Source of the DNA: Castellaniella sp049650445 | GTDB lineage: Bacteria > Pseudomonadota > Gammaproteobacteria > Burkholderiales > Burkholderiaceae_B | Length of the DNA: 64,000 bases | NCBI RefSeq assembly: GCF_049650445.1 | Contig: NZ_JBASAD010000011.1 | Span: forward strand, 1 to 64,000 | Reading direction: 5' to 3' | In this document: positions 24,639 through 32,747 of the stretch, piece by piece | Position numbering within the stretch: position 1 is the first letter of the stretch | Layout of the letters: each line of letters opens with the position of its first letter | Program-made: the position numbers and the translations under genes | The notes under the pieces: model-generated | Databases searched by the model: none | Seen by the model: only the letters and a program-made list of their open reading frames with translations | What the model was told of the DNA's origin: nothing

Positions 24639-24751
24639 CTGAGATTGAATATTGCCGACTACTCAGAGCATCGTCCCAAATTCATAATTACCCCATGTTC
24701 AACGCCTGCATCGCCCACAAAGACCGCAGGCCCGTTCTCAGGAGAAACGCC

Positions 24752-25642
24752 ATGCTGAAGAAAATCCTCGGTGTCTACGAAGCCCCGCGCTCCCACTGGG
24801 TGGGTAACGGTTTTCCCGTGCGCTCGCTGTTCAGCTACGACAACCACGGCAAAGCCCTGAGCCCCTTCCTGCTGCTGGATCACGCGGGCCCCCAGACCTT
24901 CGCGCCCACCACGACGCGGCGCGGCGTGGGCGAGCACCCTCACCGTGGCTTCGAGACCGTGACCATCGTCTACGAGGGCGAAGTCGCCCACCGCGACTCC
25001 ACCGGCGCGGGCGGCACCATCGGCCCCGGCGACGTGCAGTGGATGACGGCGGCCTCGGGCATCCTGCACGAGGAATACCACTCCGACGCCTTCGCCCAAC
25101 GCGGCGGCCCGCTGGAAATGGTGCAGTTGTGGGTCAACCTGCCGGCCCGGGACAAAATGTCCGCGCCTGGCTACCAGACCCTGCTGAACGCCGACATCCC
25201 GCAGGTCGATCTGCCCGACGGCGCCGGCAGCCTGCGCGTCATCGCCGGCAGCTACGGCGGCGGCCGGGGGCCCGCCCGGACCTTCACGCCCATCGACGTC
25301 TGGGACGTGCGCTTGCAGGCCGGCGCCACGGCGGCGCTCCAGTCTCCGCCGGGCCGCACCCTGGCGCTGGTGGTGTTGCACGGCACGGTACTGGTCAACG
25401 GGCAGGAGGTCGTCCGCGCCGGCCAACTGGTGCACATGGACCGCGCGGCCGATACTGTGCACCTGGAGGCCAACAACGAGGTCACGCTGCTGTGGCTGTC
25501 GGGCGAACCGATCGACGAGCCCGTCGTCGGCTACGGCCCGTTCGTCATGAACAGCGAGGAAGAAATCCGGCAGGCGCTGGAGGACTTCCGCAGCGGACGC
25601 TTCGGCGGCATCCCGGCGGCCGAGGCCGTGCCGGCCCACTGA
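24752..25642 (+). CDS. Pirin family protein
   Basis: The protein of about 296 residues is a bicupin. ATG 24752 is preceded by AGGAG, giving MLKKILGVYEAPRSHWVGNGF. The N-terminal cupin has the metal ligands in GEHPHRGFETVTIVYEGEVAHRD, condensed as HPHRGFET near residues 56-64, and ASGILHEEYHSD near 100-110. Pirins are iron-binding proteins, and some have quercetin 2,3-dioxygenase activity. The neighbouring divergent LysR gene is the likely regulator. Confidence 0.88.
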   Translation: MLKKILGVYEAPRSHWVGNGFPVRSLFSYDNHGKALSPFLLLDHAGPQTFAPTTTRRGVGEHPHRGFETVTIVYEGEVAHRDSTGAGGTIGPGDVQWMTAASGILHEEYHSDAFAQRGGPLEMVQLWVNLPARDKMSAPGYQTLLNADIPQVDLPDGAGSLRVIAGSYGGGRGPARTFTPIDVWDVRLQAGATAALQSPPGRTLALVVLHGTVLVNGQEVVRAGQLVHMDRAADTVHLEANNEVTLLWLSGEPIDEPVVGYGPFVMNSEEEIRQALEDFRSGRFGGIPAAEAVPAH

Positions 25643-25794
25643 GCGATCCGCCGCCGTCCCGCGTCACTGCGCGGACCGGCCAGATCAACGCCTGGGACAA
25701 CGACGTCGAGGGCCTGGCCGCGCTATTCTCCAACCACATCCCCGACTATCGCAACCTGATGAACAGCTACAGTACGCTGACGGCGGGGAAGTAA
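25643..25794 (+). pseudogene. Possible 3' remnant of a lost gene after pirin
   Basis: After the pirin stop, one frame reads on without a plausible start to TAA at 25792-25794. The predicted residues GQINAWDNDVEGLAALF and IPDYRNLMNSYSTL look more protein-like than neighbouring shadow frames. No in-frame ATG, GTG or TTG is placed to make a full gene, so it may be the tail of a deleted gene. I do not recognise the family, and chance coding potential in GC-rich DNA is a real alternative. Confidence 0.22.
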
Positions 25795-25814
25795 ATCCGG
25801 CGTCTCGCCCCAGA

Positions 25815-25845
25815 AAGCCCGCGACGCGCCGACGCCTGCGGGCTT
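25815..25845 (+). terminator. Hairpin terminator candidate before the cobW-like gene
   Basis: AAGCCCGC (25815-25822) and GCGGGCTT (25838-25845) pair perfectly over eight bases, with a 15-base loop. CGTCTTG follows, a weak T run. Position after pirin and the remnant fits transcription termination. Confidence 0.45.
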
Positions 25846-25871
25846 CGTCTTGACCCCACCTCACGGACACC

Positions 25872-26963
25872 ATGAGCCCCTCGTCCTCCTCTCCCATCCC
25901 GGTCACGCTCCTGACAGGCTTTCTGGGCAGCGGCAAAACCACGATCCTGAATCACCTGGTGCGGCAGCCCGAACTGGCCGACGCACTGGTCATCATCAAC
26001 GAGTTCGGTGAAATGCCGCTGGACCACCTGCTGGTGGCGCACAGCACCGAAAACACCATCCTGGAGATGAGCAGCGGCTGCCTGTGCTGCACGATCCGCA
26101 CCGATCTGGTCCAGACGCTGCGCGACATCACCTGGCGCTTCTCACGCAACGGCCAGCGTCAGTTCCGTCGTGTGCTGATCGAAACCACCGGCCTGGCCGA
26201 TCCGGCGCCGATCGTGCATACGCTGATGACCCATCCGCAACTCGCCCAGCGATATCGCCTGGACGGCATCGTCGTCGCACTGGATCTGGCCGCCGGCAAC
26301 GCCACGCTGGATCACCATCCAGAGGCCGTGCGCCAGGCCGCGATCGCCGATTGCCTGCTGCTGACCAAAAGCGATCTGGCCGATGCCGAGGCGCGCCGAA
26401 CGCTGCTGCGACGACTCGACGCGATCAACCCGGCCGCGCCGCGCCACGAGGCCCGGCACGGTGCCATCGCCGCCGGGGCGGTCCTGGACCTGGGCCTGTT
26501 CTCGGCCGAAGGCAAGGTCCCGGACGTCATGCGATGGCTGCATGAGGAAGCCTACGCGGCCGACGCGCCACACCACGGTCTTGCGCACCCCGGCGGCCAC
26601 GGTCATGGACACGATCATCATGACCACGACGCCCACCGTCATGACGACCATATCCGGGCGTTCTGCTTCGCCGTGAACGATCCGATCCCGGTCGCAAGAC
26701 TGGCCGCCTGGCTGGAGGTGCTGCGGAGCTTGAGCGGGCCGGACGTTCTGCGCGTCAAGGGCATCCTGAACGTCGAAGGCCAGTACCAGCCGCTGGTGAT
26801 CCACAGCGTGCAGCACATCGTCCATCCGCCCGTCACCCTGCCCGCCTGGCCGAGCGCGGATCGCCGATCACGCCTGGTCTTCATCACGCAAGGCGTCAGC
26901 CGCGCAACCATTGAAGCCGCGCTCCAGTCCTGTCTGCAAAACGATAGCCGCCCAGAACCTTAG
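25872..26963 (+). CDS. CobW/COG0523-family GTPase (metallochaperone)
   Basis: The protein has 363 residues. The G1 motif is TGFLGSGKTT (about 15-24), the switch region INEFGEMPLDHLL, and the specificity motif LLTKSDLAD (TKSD). SSGCLCCTIRTDL carries the CxCC metal site characteristic of COG0523 proteins. A linker rich in histidine (GHGHGHDHHDHDAHRHDDH, about residues 237-255) suggests zinc or another transition metal. The C-terminal CobW_C domain follows. Members deliver Zn to client proteins, or Co/Fe to dedicated enzymes. The last four bases overlap the convergent DUF72 gene. No Zur box is obvious upstream. Confidence 0.87.
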   Translation: MSPSSSSPIPVTLLTGFLGSGKTTILNHLVRQPELADALVIINEFGEMPLDHLLVAHSTENTILEMSSGCLCCTIRTDLVQTLRDITWRFSRNGQRQFRRVLIETTGLADPAPIVHTLMTHPQLAQRYRLDGIVVALDLAAGNATLDHHPEAVRQAAIADCLLLTKSDLADAEARRTLLRRLDAINPAAPRHEARHGAIAAGAVLDLGLFSAEGKVPDVMRWLHEEAYAADAPHHGLAHPGGHGHGHDHHDHDAHRHDDHIRAFCFAVNDPIPVARLAAWLEVLRSLSGPDVLRVKGILNVEGQYQPLVIHSVQHIVHPPVTLPAWPSADRRSRLVFITQGVSRATIEAALQSCLQNDSRPEP

Positions 26964-28015
26964 CCGGACACCGCCTGCGCCAGCTTCTGGATGGAAAGCG
27001 GCGCACAGCCTTCGGCATCGTTGCTGACGATCACGTAGGCTGGCTGGCCCGCGCCCGTGATGCCATGGATGGTGCGCGCCAGCACGGCGCGCGTATGGAG
27101 ATCTTCGCTGACGATGGCATCAAAGGGCGCATGCTTCTTCTGCGCATCGGCATAGCCATACGCGCCAAAGACGCGATTCAAGGTCCATCGGCAGACCAGC
27201 GGACCCGGCCACAAGGCCCGCAGCATGGGCAGTTGCGACTCGATCGGCGGCATCTTGCCATGCAGACCCAGACAGAACGTGGCACCCTGCGCCTGCAGCG
27301 TGTCGGCCAACGCCTGGCCCAACAGCTCGGGATCACGGACTTCCACGGCGACGACCACGGAGGGATGCGCGGACAGGACCTGACGGACGGCCGCCAGCAT
27401 GTGCCCCAGACGGTCCAGCAACGCGGCGGGACGGCCGAGCCAGCCCAAGGACAGCGGACTCAACTGAAAGACCAGCACACCCAGTTTGGCGCCCAGCCCC
27501 GCGAGCGTCGGCTGCACGAAGTGCTCGACGGCCAGGCGCGAATCGAGAAAATCCGGGTTGGGCTTGAGCGCCTTGCCTTCGTCGCCGCGCACCTGGGCAT
27601 CGGTGACGAAGGCGGGACATTTGACGACGAAGCGAAAATTCTCATCGACCTGGCCGGCATACGCGGCATACTGAGCCACCGTCAAAGGACGCCAAAAGGT
27701 GCGGTCCACGCACACCGCGCGCAGCAGCGGATGCTGATGATAGGCACCCAGGCCGTGTTTCGACAGCGACCCCGGATCGTACTCACCGTCCCAGACCAGG
27801 CCGTCCCAGCCTGGATAGGACCAGGTCGAGACCCCGAACCGCAGTTGCGTCGGCAACTGCTGCGCCAGTTCGCGCCAGTCCTCCACCGAGGGCGCGGGCC
27901 AGACTTTGGGCGCGCCCCGGCGGGCGACGGACACCGGCTTAGGGGCAGAAGCCGCTTTGGCCGGCGATTCGGCCAGCGGCGGGGAAACGGACTCTCCGAA
28001 AAGATCGCCTTGCAT
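26960..28015 (-). CDS. DUF72 (YecE-like) family protein
   Basis: The protein of 351 residues contains the DUF72 TIM-barrel-like domain (about 50-340). RFGVSTWSYPGWDGLVW near residue 58, FRFVVKCPAFVTD near 130, LGVLVFQLSP near 180, and AVEVRDPELLG near 228 are family elements. The function is not established; the fold resembles xylose isomerase-like barrels. It begins MQGDLFGES, a start commonly seen in longer betaproteobacterial members. It overlaps cobW by four bases tail to tail. Confidence 0.82.
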   Translation of the reverse strand: MQGDLFGESVSPPLAESPAKAASAPKPVSVARRGAPKVWPAPSVEDWRELAQQLPTQLRFGVSTWSYPGWDGLVWDGEYDPGSLSKHGLGAYHQHPLLRAVCVDRTFWRPLTVAQYAAYAGQVDENFRFVVKCPAFVTDAQVRGDEGKALKPNPDFLDSRLAVEHFVQPTLAGLGAKLGVLVFQLSPLSLGWLGRPAALLDRLGHMLAAVRQVLSAHPSVVVAVEVRDPELLGQALADTLQAQGATFCLGLHGKMPPIESQLPMLRALWPGPLVCRWTLNRVFGAYGYADAQKKHAPFDAIVSEDLHTRAVLARTIHGITGAGQPAYVIVSNDAEGCAPLSIQKLAQAVSG

Positions 28016-28086
28016 GCAGGTCGTACGGGCATTGAAACAGGCTCAAGGGTACTGCAATGCCACAAGGACCGGAACGTGGCGGCCGA

Positions 28087-29298
28087 TCAGCCAGTGCGCG
28101 CCGCGAGACCTGCTCTACCGGGAAACGGCCGGAACGTCATCAGGATCAGCATCGCCACCAATCCCAGGGCGGCCGAACCCACGTACATCAGTGCATAACT
28201 ACCCATGTGATCGTAGATCCAGCCCCCCAGCAAGGGCCCCGAGGACATGCCGAGACTGCCTGCCATGGCTGACGCGCCGATCAGGGTTCCCATCATGCTC
28301 AAGGGGAAATTCTCGCGAATGAGCACGGCATACAGCGGCATCGTCCCGGCATAGATGAAGCCAGTCATCATGGCCACGGCATAAAAGCCTCCCAGGCTGC
28401 TGACGGACACATAAGCCAGCACGGCAAACGCCTGCGCCAGCAGCCCCAGGACCAGCACGCGATGCGCGCCGAACCGGTCGCCCGCGAGGCCGAAACCCAG
28501 GCGGCCGAACATGCCGGCCAGCCCCTCGACGCCGTAGATCGACACCGCCGCAATCGTCGAGATGCCGCAGGTCATGGCGTAGCTGACCGTATGGAAGATC
28601 GGACCCGAGTGCGTCGCGCAGCAGAAAAAATTCGCCGCCATCAGCAGGATGAACGGACGCGAACGCACCGCCTGATCGACCGTCATGTCCACCGGTCCGT
28701 CCCCGGCCACCTCACCAGCGGACCCGCCCTCCGGCACCGGCGGTCGGCGCACCAACAAAGAGGCCGGAATCATCAGCACCGCCACCATCCCGGCGATGAC
28801 CAGCATGGCGCTACGCCAACCGTGAGCCTCGACCAGCCAGCCCGCCAGCGGAGCCATCGTCATGGGGGCGATGCCCATGCCTGCGGAGACCAGCGAGACC
28901 GCCAGGCTGCGTTGTGTGTCGAACCAGCCGGTGACGCATGCCATCATCGGCGCAAAGATCGCCGCCGTCGCGCCCCCGACCAGCAGGCCGTACACCCATT
29001 GGAATTCACCCAGAGACGAGGCCTGGCTGGCCAGCGCCAGACTGGCCGCCAGCACCGCCGATCCCCCGAGCACGACGGGACGCGCGCCATATCGGTCGGA
29101 CAAGCCGCCCCACCCCAGGCTGGCAACACCCATGGCGAGAAACGCAATGGTCATCGCAGCGGAGATGCCCGTCACGGACCAGCCGGTATCCTGCGCCATC
29201 GGCCGCAGAAAAACCGGCAGAGAGAACATCGCACCAAAAGCAACGCAGCCCAGCAAACCGCCGACTGCGACGATGACCCAGCGATAGGAATGGTTCAT
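28087..29298 (-). CDS. MFS transporter
   Basis: This integral membrane protein of 403 residues has about 12 hydrophobic segments. The motif-A-like loop GWGGLSDRYGARPVVLGG lies between helices 2 and 3 (about 62-79), with a second copy, GFGLAGDRFGAHRVLVLG, in the C-terminal half. The arrangement resembles the oxalate/formate (OFA) and monocarboxylate-type branch of MFS. A central loop is Pro/Glu-rich. The neighbouring VOC gene is read in the same direction and a TetR gene diverges, so the two may share control. The substrate is unknown. Confidence 0.85.
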   Translation of the reverse strand: MNHSYRWVIVAVGGLLGCVAFGAMFSLPVFLRPMAQDTGWSVTGISAAMTIAFLAMGVASLGWGGLSDRYGARPVVLGGSAVLAASLALASQASSLGEFQWVYGLLVGGATAAIFAPMMACVTGWFDTQRSLAVSLVSAGMGIAPMTMAPLAGWLVEAHGWRSAMLVIAGMVAVLMIPASLLVRRPPVPEGGSAGEVAGDGPVDMTVDQAVRSRPFILLMAANFFCCATHSGPIFHTVSYAMTCGISTIAAVSIYGVEGLAGMFGRLGFGLAGDRFGAHRVLVLGLLAQAFAVLAYVSVSSLGGFYAVAMMTGFIYAGTMPLYAVLIRENFPLSMMGTLIGASAMAGSLGMSSGPLLGGWIYDHMGSYALMYVGSAALGLVAMLILMTFRPFPGRAGLAARTG

Positions 29299-29336
29299 AC
29301 GTGTGCTCCAAACGGGGAGGACTGGCGCCTGTGCCT

Positions 29337-29789
29337 TCAGGCTGCGCTGGGGACGTTGACCATCCAGGGCGTGCCGAAACGGTCAGTCACCATCCCGAAA
29401 CCAGTCGACCAGAACGTGGCCTGGAACGGCATGGCCACCTGACCGCCCCTGACCAGGCCGTCGAACACACGCTGCCCCTCGGCCGCGTTGTCCACCTGGA
29501 TCGAGACCCACAGGCCCTGCGGCTTCCGGTAGTCGCCCGCGCAGGCGCCATCCGCCTGCCCCGGCATCTCCGGCATCGTGTCCGAGGCCATGATGGACTG
29601 CGCCCCCACCTGCAGGTGAACGTGCATGAGACGACTCTTGACGGACTCCGGCAGCGGCGGCATTCCCGAGTCAGGCGGCATCTCGCCGAAAGTGGACTGA
29701 TACATGATGCGACCGCCGAACAGTTCCGCATAGAACGCCATGGCTTCGGCGGCGTTGCCATCGAAGTTCAGATAGGGCACGAATTGCAT
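29337..29789 (-). CDS. PhnB-like VOC family protein
   Basis: The protein of 150 residues matches the PhnB/3-demethylubiquinone methyltransferase-like VOC group. It starts MQFVPYLNFDGNAAEAMAFY; FGGRIMYQSTFGEMP and GTPWMVNVPS (C-terminal) are typical. This group is widespread and mostly uncharacterised. It lies 38 bases upstream of the MFS gene on the same strand and is divergent from a TetR regulator. The shared upstream region holds two matching operator-like repeats, which suggests joint repression. Confidence 0.85.
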   Translation of the reverse strand: MQFVPYLNFDGNAAEAMAFYAELFGGRIMYQSTFGEMPPDSGMPPLPESVKSRLMHVHLQVGAQSIMASDTMPEMPGQADGACAGDYRKPQGLWVSIQVDNAAEGQRVFDGLVRGGQVAMPFQATFWSTGFGMVTDRFGTPWMVNVPSAA

Positions 29790-29847
29790 GGATGTCTCCT
29801 GGGGAGGATGAGGATATGGGGATTCGATGCTCTGACGTCATCAATTG

Positions 29848-29895
29848 TGAACACCGTCCACATATATTGAGGGCTAAAATGGACAGCGTCCACAT
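29848..29895. promoter_or_regulatory. Paired operator repeats upstream of the TetR regulator
   Basis: Two 16-base sites agree at 14 positions: TGAACACCGTCCACAT (29848-29863) and TGGACAGCGTCCACAT (29880-29895). The second contains the palindrome TGGACAGCGTCCA. They are offset by 32 bases, about three helical turns. A TAAAAT at 29875-29880 abuts the second site. The spacing and position suggest TetR autorepression and control of the divergent VOC-MFS pair. Confidence 0.6.
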
Positions 29896-29919
29896 TCAAA
29901 ATGTACGTTTTTGTAAGCA

Positions 29920-30588
29920 ATGTCCCAGAGAACTGATCGTCCGCCCTCATCCACCGCCGCGCCCAGGCCGCGCAAGACGTACCGTCACGGAGACCTGCGT
30001 GCGGCCTTGATCGAAGCGGGTCTGGCGCTGGCGCGCGAAGGCGGCCCGCAAGCGGTGGTCCTGCGTGAAGCCACGCGCCGCGCCGGCGTCTCGCCGAATG
30101 CGGCGTACCGTCATTTCGCCAATCATCAGGCGCTGTTCGAGGCCGTGCGCGCCGCGTCCCTGGGTGCGCTGGCACATGCGATGGAAATCGAACTGCAAAC
30201 CGCAGAGGCCCTGCCCGACCCGACCGAACGCGCCCGCGCCATGCTGGCGGCCATCGGGCGCGGCTATCTGGGTTTCGCGCAGGCGGAAACCGGCTGGTTT
30301 CGCACCGCCTTCGCATTCGGCGCCTTCGACGTCGAAGTCCCGCCAGACCCCGCGCGCACCGCCGACAAAGGCCTGAACCCGTTCGAACTCTTGAGCCATG
30401 CGCTGGACACCCTGGTGCAGGCCGGCGTCTTGCCTGCCGAACGGCGGCCCGGCGCCGAGTTCCTGGCCTGGTCCTCGGTCCATGGCCTGGCGCTGCTCAT
30501 CATCGACGGCCCATTGCGGCATGCGCCCCAAGACATGCGCGTGGCGCTCGGCCTGCGGCTGCTGCGGATGGTGGAGGATGGGCTGTGA
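29920..30588 (+). CDS. TetR/AcrR-family transcriptional regulator
   Basis: The protein of 222 residues has the N-terminal TetR helix-turn-helix (about 22-70): RHGDLRAALIEAGLALAREG, LREATRRAGVSPNAAYRHF. The C-terminal domain resembles the TetR_C_13/WHG-type ligand region (MLAAIGRGYLGFAQAETGWFRTAF). The gene is divergent from the PhnB-like VOC gene and the MFS transporter, and operator repeats lie just before it. The ligand cannot be inferred. Confidence 0.88.
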   Translation: MSQRTDRPPSSTAAPRPRKTYRHGDLRAALIEAGLALAREGGPQAVVLREATRRAGVSPNAAYRHFANHQALFEAVRAASLGALAHAMEIELQTAEALPDPTERARAMLAAIGRGYLGFAQAETGWFRTAFAFGAFDVEVPPDPARTADKGLNPFELLSHALDTLVQAGVLPAERRPGAEFLAWSSVHGLALLIIDGPLRHAPQDMRVALGLRLLRMVEDGL

Positions 30589-30637
30589 AGGACTTCAGAA
30601 CCGCGTCACGAGGACCGGTAAAAGAAGGGAAAGGAGC

Positions 30638-30711
30638 TGGAGCGGGTGATGGGAATCGAACCCACGCTTGAGGCTTGGGAAGCCGCCGTTCTACCATTGA
30701 ACTACACCCGC
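30638..30711 (-). tRNA. tRNA-Gly, anticodon CCC
   Basis: Read on the minus strand, the 74 bases fold into a full cloverleaf. The acceptor stem GCGGGTG pairs with CACCCGC, the D-arm is GTTC/GAAC, the anticodon loop is TTCCCAA with anticodon CCC at its centre, the T-loop is TTCGATT, and the discriminator T is followed by an encoded CCA. The anticodon stem GCGGC/GCCTC pairs at four of five positions, with a C-T opposition at 28-42. It reads GGG glycine codons. Confidence 0.95.
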
Positions 30712-30826
30712 ATCGAGGAAGGTCGATGACGGCAAGGATTCATTGGTAAAATCGAGGCTCACCAAGTCCCTTGCAGCCCGACATTTTAACAGCATTTTGA
30801 ACCTGCCCAAATTTCCCCCACCCGTC

Positions 30827-31549
30827 GTGACCGCCCAGACTCCGTCGGGCAGCACGCACATCCGCAGCTTCGTTCACCGCCGCGCCCACATCACCCCCAG
30901 CCAGGAACAGGCAATCGCGGAATGGCTGCCCCGCTGGTCGATCCGCTATCAGGACACGCCCCTCGACCTGACGGCCGCCTTCGGCCGCCAGGCACCGGTC
31001 ATCCTGGAGATCGGCTTCGGCATGGGCGAGACCACCCAAAAGATCGCCCAGACCCGGCCCGACGACAATTTCCTGGGGGTGGAGGTCTTCAACGCCGGCG
31101 TGGGCGCGCTGCTCAAGCGCATCCACGAAAACGCGCTGGACAACATCCGCATCATCCAGCACGACGCGGTCGAGGTGCTGCGCGACATGATCGCGCCGGG
31201 ATCGCTGGCTGGCGTGCACATCTACTTTCCCGATCCCTGGCCAAAAAAGCGCCATCACAAGCGCCGCCTGATCCAGCCGCCGTTCATCGAACTGCTGACG
31301 AGCCGCATGGCGCCGGGCGCATACTTGCACTGCGCCACGGACTGGGAACACTACGCCCAGCAGATGCTGGAGGTCCTGTCGGCCGCGCCGTCCCTGCAAA
31401 ACACCTGCACGGACTACGCGCCACGCCCCGATTACCGCCCGCTGACGAAATTCGAGAACCGCGGCCTGCGCCTGGGCCACGGGGTCTGGGATCTGATTTT
31501 TACGCGGCGCGCCCCGGCGGACGCCGCGCCCTCACCGGAGGCCACCTGA
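30827..31549 (+). CDS. trmB: tRNA (guanine-N7)-methyltransferase
   Basis: The enzyme forms m7G46 in tRNA using S-adenosylmethionine. VILEIGFGMGETT is the SAM-binding loop, followed by FLGVEVFNAGVGALLKR, and YFPDPWPKKRHHKRRL is the TrmB signature. The C-terminal TKFENRGLRLGHGVWD is also conserved. The start is uncertain: GTG 30827 gives 240 residues beginning just before HIRSFVHRR, while in-frame TTG 30797 or TTG 30743 would add residues across an AT-rich, promoter-like stretch. None has a clear Shine-Dalgarno. Its stop overlaps the next ATG (TGATG). Confidence 0.9.
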   Translation: MTAQTPSGSTHIRSFVHRRAHITPSQEQAIAEWLPRWSIRYQDTPLDLTAAFGRQAPVILEIGFGMGETTQKIAQTRPDDNFLGVEVFNAGVGALLKRIHENALDNIRIIQHDAVEVLRDMIAPGSLAGVHIYFPDPWPKKRHHKRRLIQPPFIELLTSRMAPGAYLHCATDWEHYAQQMLEVLSAAPSLQNTCTDYAPRPDYRPLTKFENRGLRLGHGVWDLIFTRRAPADAAPSPEAT

Positions 31550-32487
31550 TGTATCCCGAAATCGAGCCCTACGCGCAAGGCTTCATGGACGCCGGCCACG
31601 GCCATCGCGTCTACTGGGAACTGTGCGGCAACCCCCAGGGGCGACCGGCGGTGTTTCTGCACGGCGGACCGGGCGCGGGCTGCTCGCCCGACCACCGTCG
31701 CCTGTTCGATCCCGAACGCTACAACGTCCTGCTGTTCGATCAGCGCGGCTGCGGCCGCTCGACCCCGTCAGCCGACATCGAGCACAACACGACCTGGGAC
31801 CTGGTCGCCGACATCGAACGTCTACGCACCGAGGTTCTGCACGCCGAACAGATGGTGGTGTTCGGCGGCTCCTGGGGCTCTACCCTGGCGCTGGCCTACG
31901 CCGAGACGCACCCGGAACGGGTGCGCGCCCTGATCGTGCGCGGCATCTTCCTGCTGCGCCAGGCTGAACTGCGCTGGTTCTATCAGGAAGGCGCATCCTG
32001 GCTGTTCCCCGACCTGTGGGAAGGCTATCTGGCCCCGATCCCCGAGGCCGAGCGCGACGACCTGATGGCCGCCTACCGCCACCGCCTGACAGGTGAAGAT
32101 CCCGAGGCGCAACTGCAGGCGGCGCATGCCTGGACGCAATGGGAAAGCCATACCATCAGCCTGCTGCCCAATCCGGCGCATCACCGCGCGCATGCGGCCG
32201 ATCAGGCGGCGCTGGCCTTCGCCCGCATCGAAAACCATTATTTCGTGAACCGGGGCTTCATGGAAGAAGGCCAGTTGCTGCGCAACGCGCACAAGCTGGC
32301 CCGCATCCCCGGGGTGATCATCCAGGGCCGCTATGATGCTTGCACGCCGGCCAAGTCGGCCTGGGACCTGCACCGCGCCTGGCCGCAGGCGGAATTCCAC
32401 ATGATCCCGGACGCCGGCCACGCCTTTGATGAGCCCGGGATCCTGACGCAGTTGCTGGCGGCCACCGACCGCTACGCGAGCGACTGA
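31549..32487 (+). CDS. pip: Proline iminopeptidase (alpha/beta hydrolase)
   Basis: This peptidase of 312 residues removes N-terminal proline from peptides. FLHGGPGAGC is the oxyanion region, DQRGCGRSTP follows, and the nucleophile elbow is GGSWGSTLALAY. RIENHYFVNRGF and QGRYDACTPAKSAWDLH contain the acid and structural residues, and DAGHAFDEPG has the catalytic histidine. All three catalytic positions are intact. The ATG overlaps the trmB stop by one base, implying co-transcription. Confidence 0.92.
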   Translation: MYPEIEPYAQGFMDAGHGHRVYWELCGNPQGRPAVFLHGGPGAGCSPDHRRLFDPERYNVLLFDQRGCGRSTPSADIEHNTTWDLVADIERLRTEVLHAEQMVVFGGSWGSTLALAYAETHPERVRALIVRGIFLLRQAELRWFYQEGASWLFPDLWEGYLAPIPEAERDDLMAAYRHRLTGEDPEAQLQAAHAWTQWESHTISLLPNPAHHRAHAADQAALAFARIENHYFVNRGFMEEGQLLRNAHKLARIPGVIIQGRYDACTPAKSAWDLHRAWPQAEFHMIPDAGHAFDEPGILTQLLAATDRYASD

Positions 32488-32497
32488 GGAGACCCGC

Positions 32498-32704
32498 ATG
32501 AGCCTGAACATCCTGCTGAACGGCACCGCCACCGCTCTGGTTGACGTATGCACAGTTCACGATCTGGTGGTCCACCTGGGCTACGAGGGCAAGCGCATCG
32601 CGGTGGAGCGCAACGGCGACATCGTGCCCCGCAGCCAGCACGCCCAGGCCTCGCTGACTGAAGGCGATCGAATCGAGATCGTGGTCGCGGTGGGCGGAGG
32701 GTGA
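32498..32704 (+). CDS. thiS: ThiS-like sulfur carrier protein, away from thiG
   Basis: This ubiquitin-like protein of 68 residues begins MSLNILLNGTATAL and ends VVAVGGG, with the Gly-Gly tail needed for thiocarboxylate formation. ERNGDIVPRSQHAQASLTEGD is typical of ThiS. ThiS donates sulfur for the thiamine thiazole ring and is normally next to thiG. Here it follows pip by ten bases and precedes a bacterioferritin. No other thiamine gene is in the window, so the carrier may serve a distant thiG or another sulfur-transfer route. Confidence 0.85.
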   Translation: MSLNILLNGTATALVDVCTVHDLVVHLGYEGKRIAVERNGDIVPRSQHAQASLTEGDRIEIVVAVGGG

Positions 32705-32747
32705 TATGGCATACTCCATGGGTCACTGAATTCCCCCGAGGCGCACC

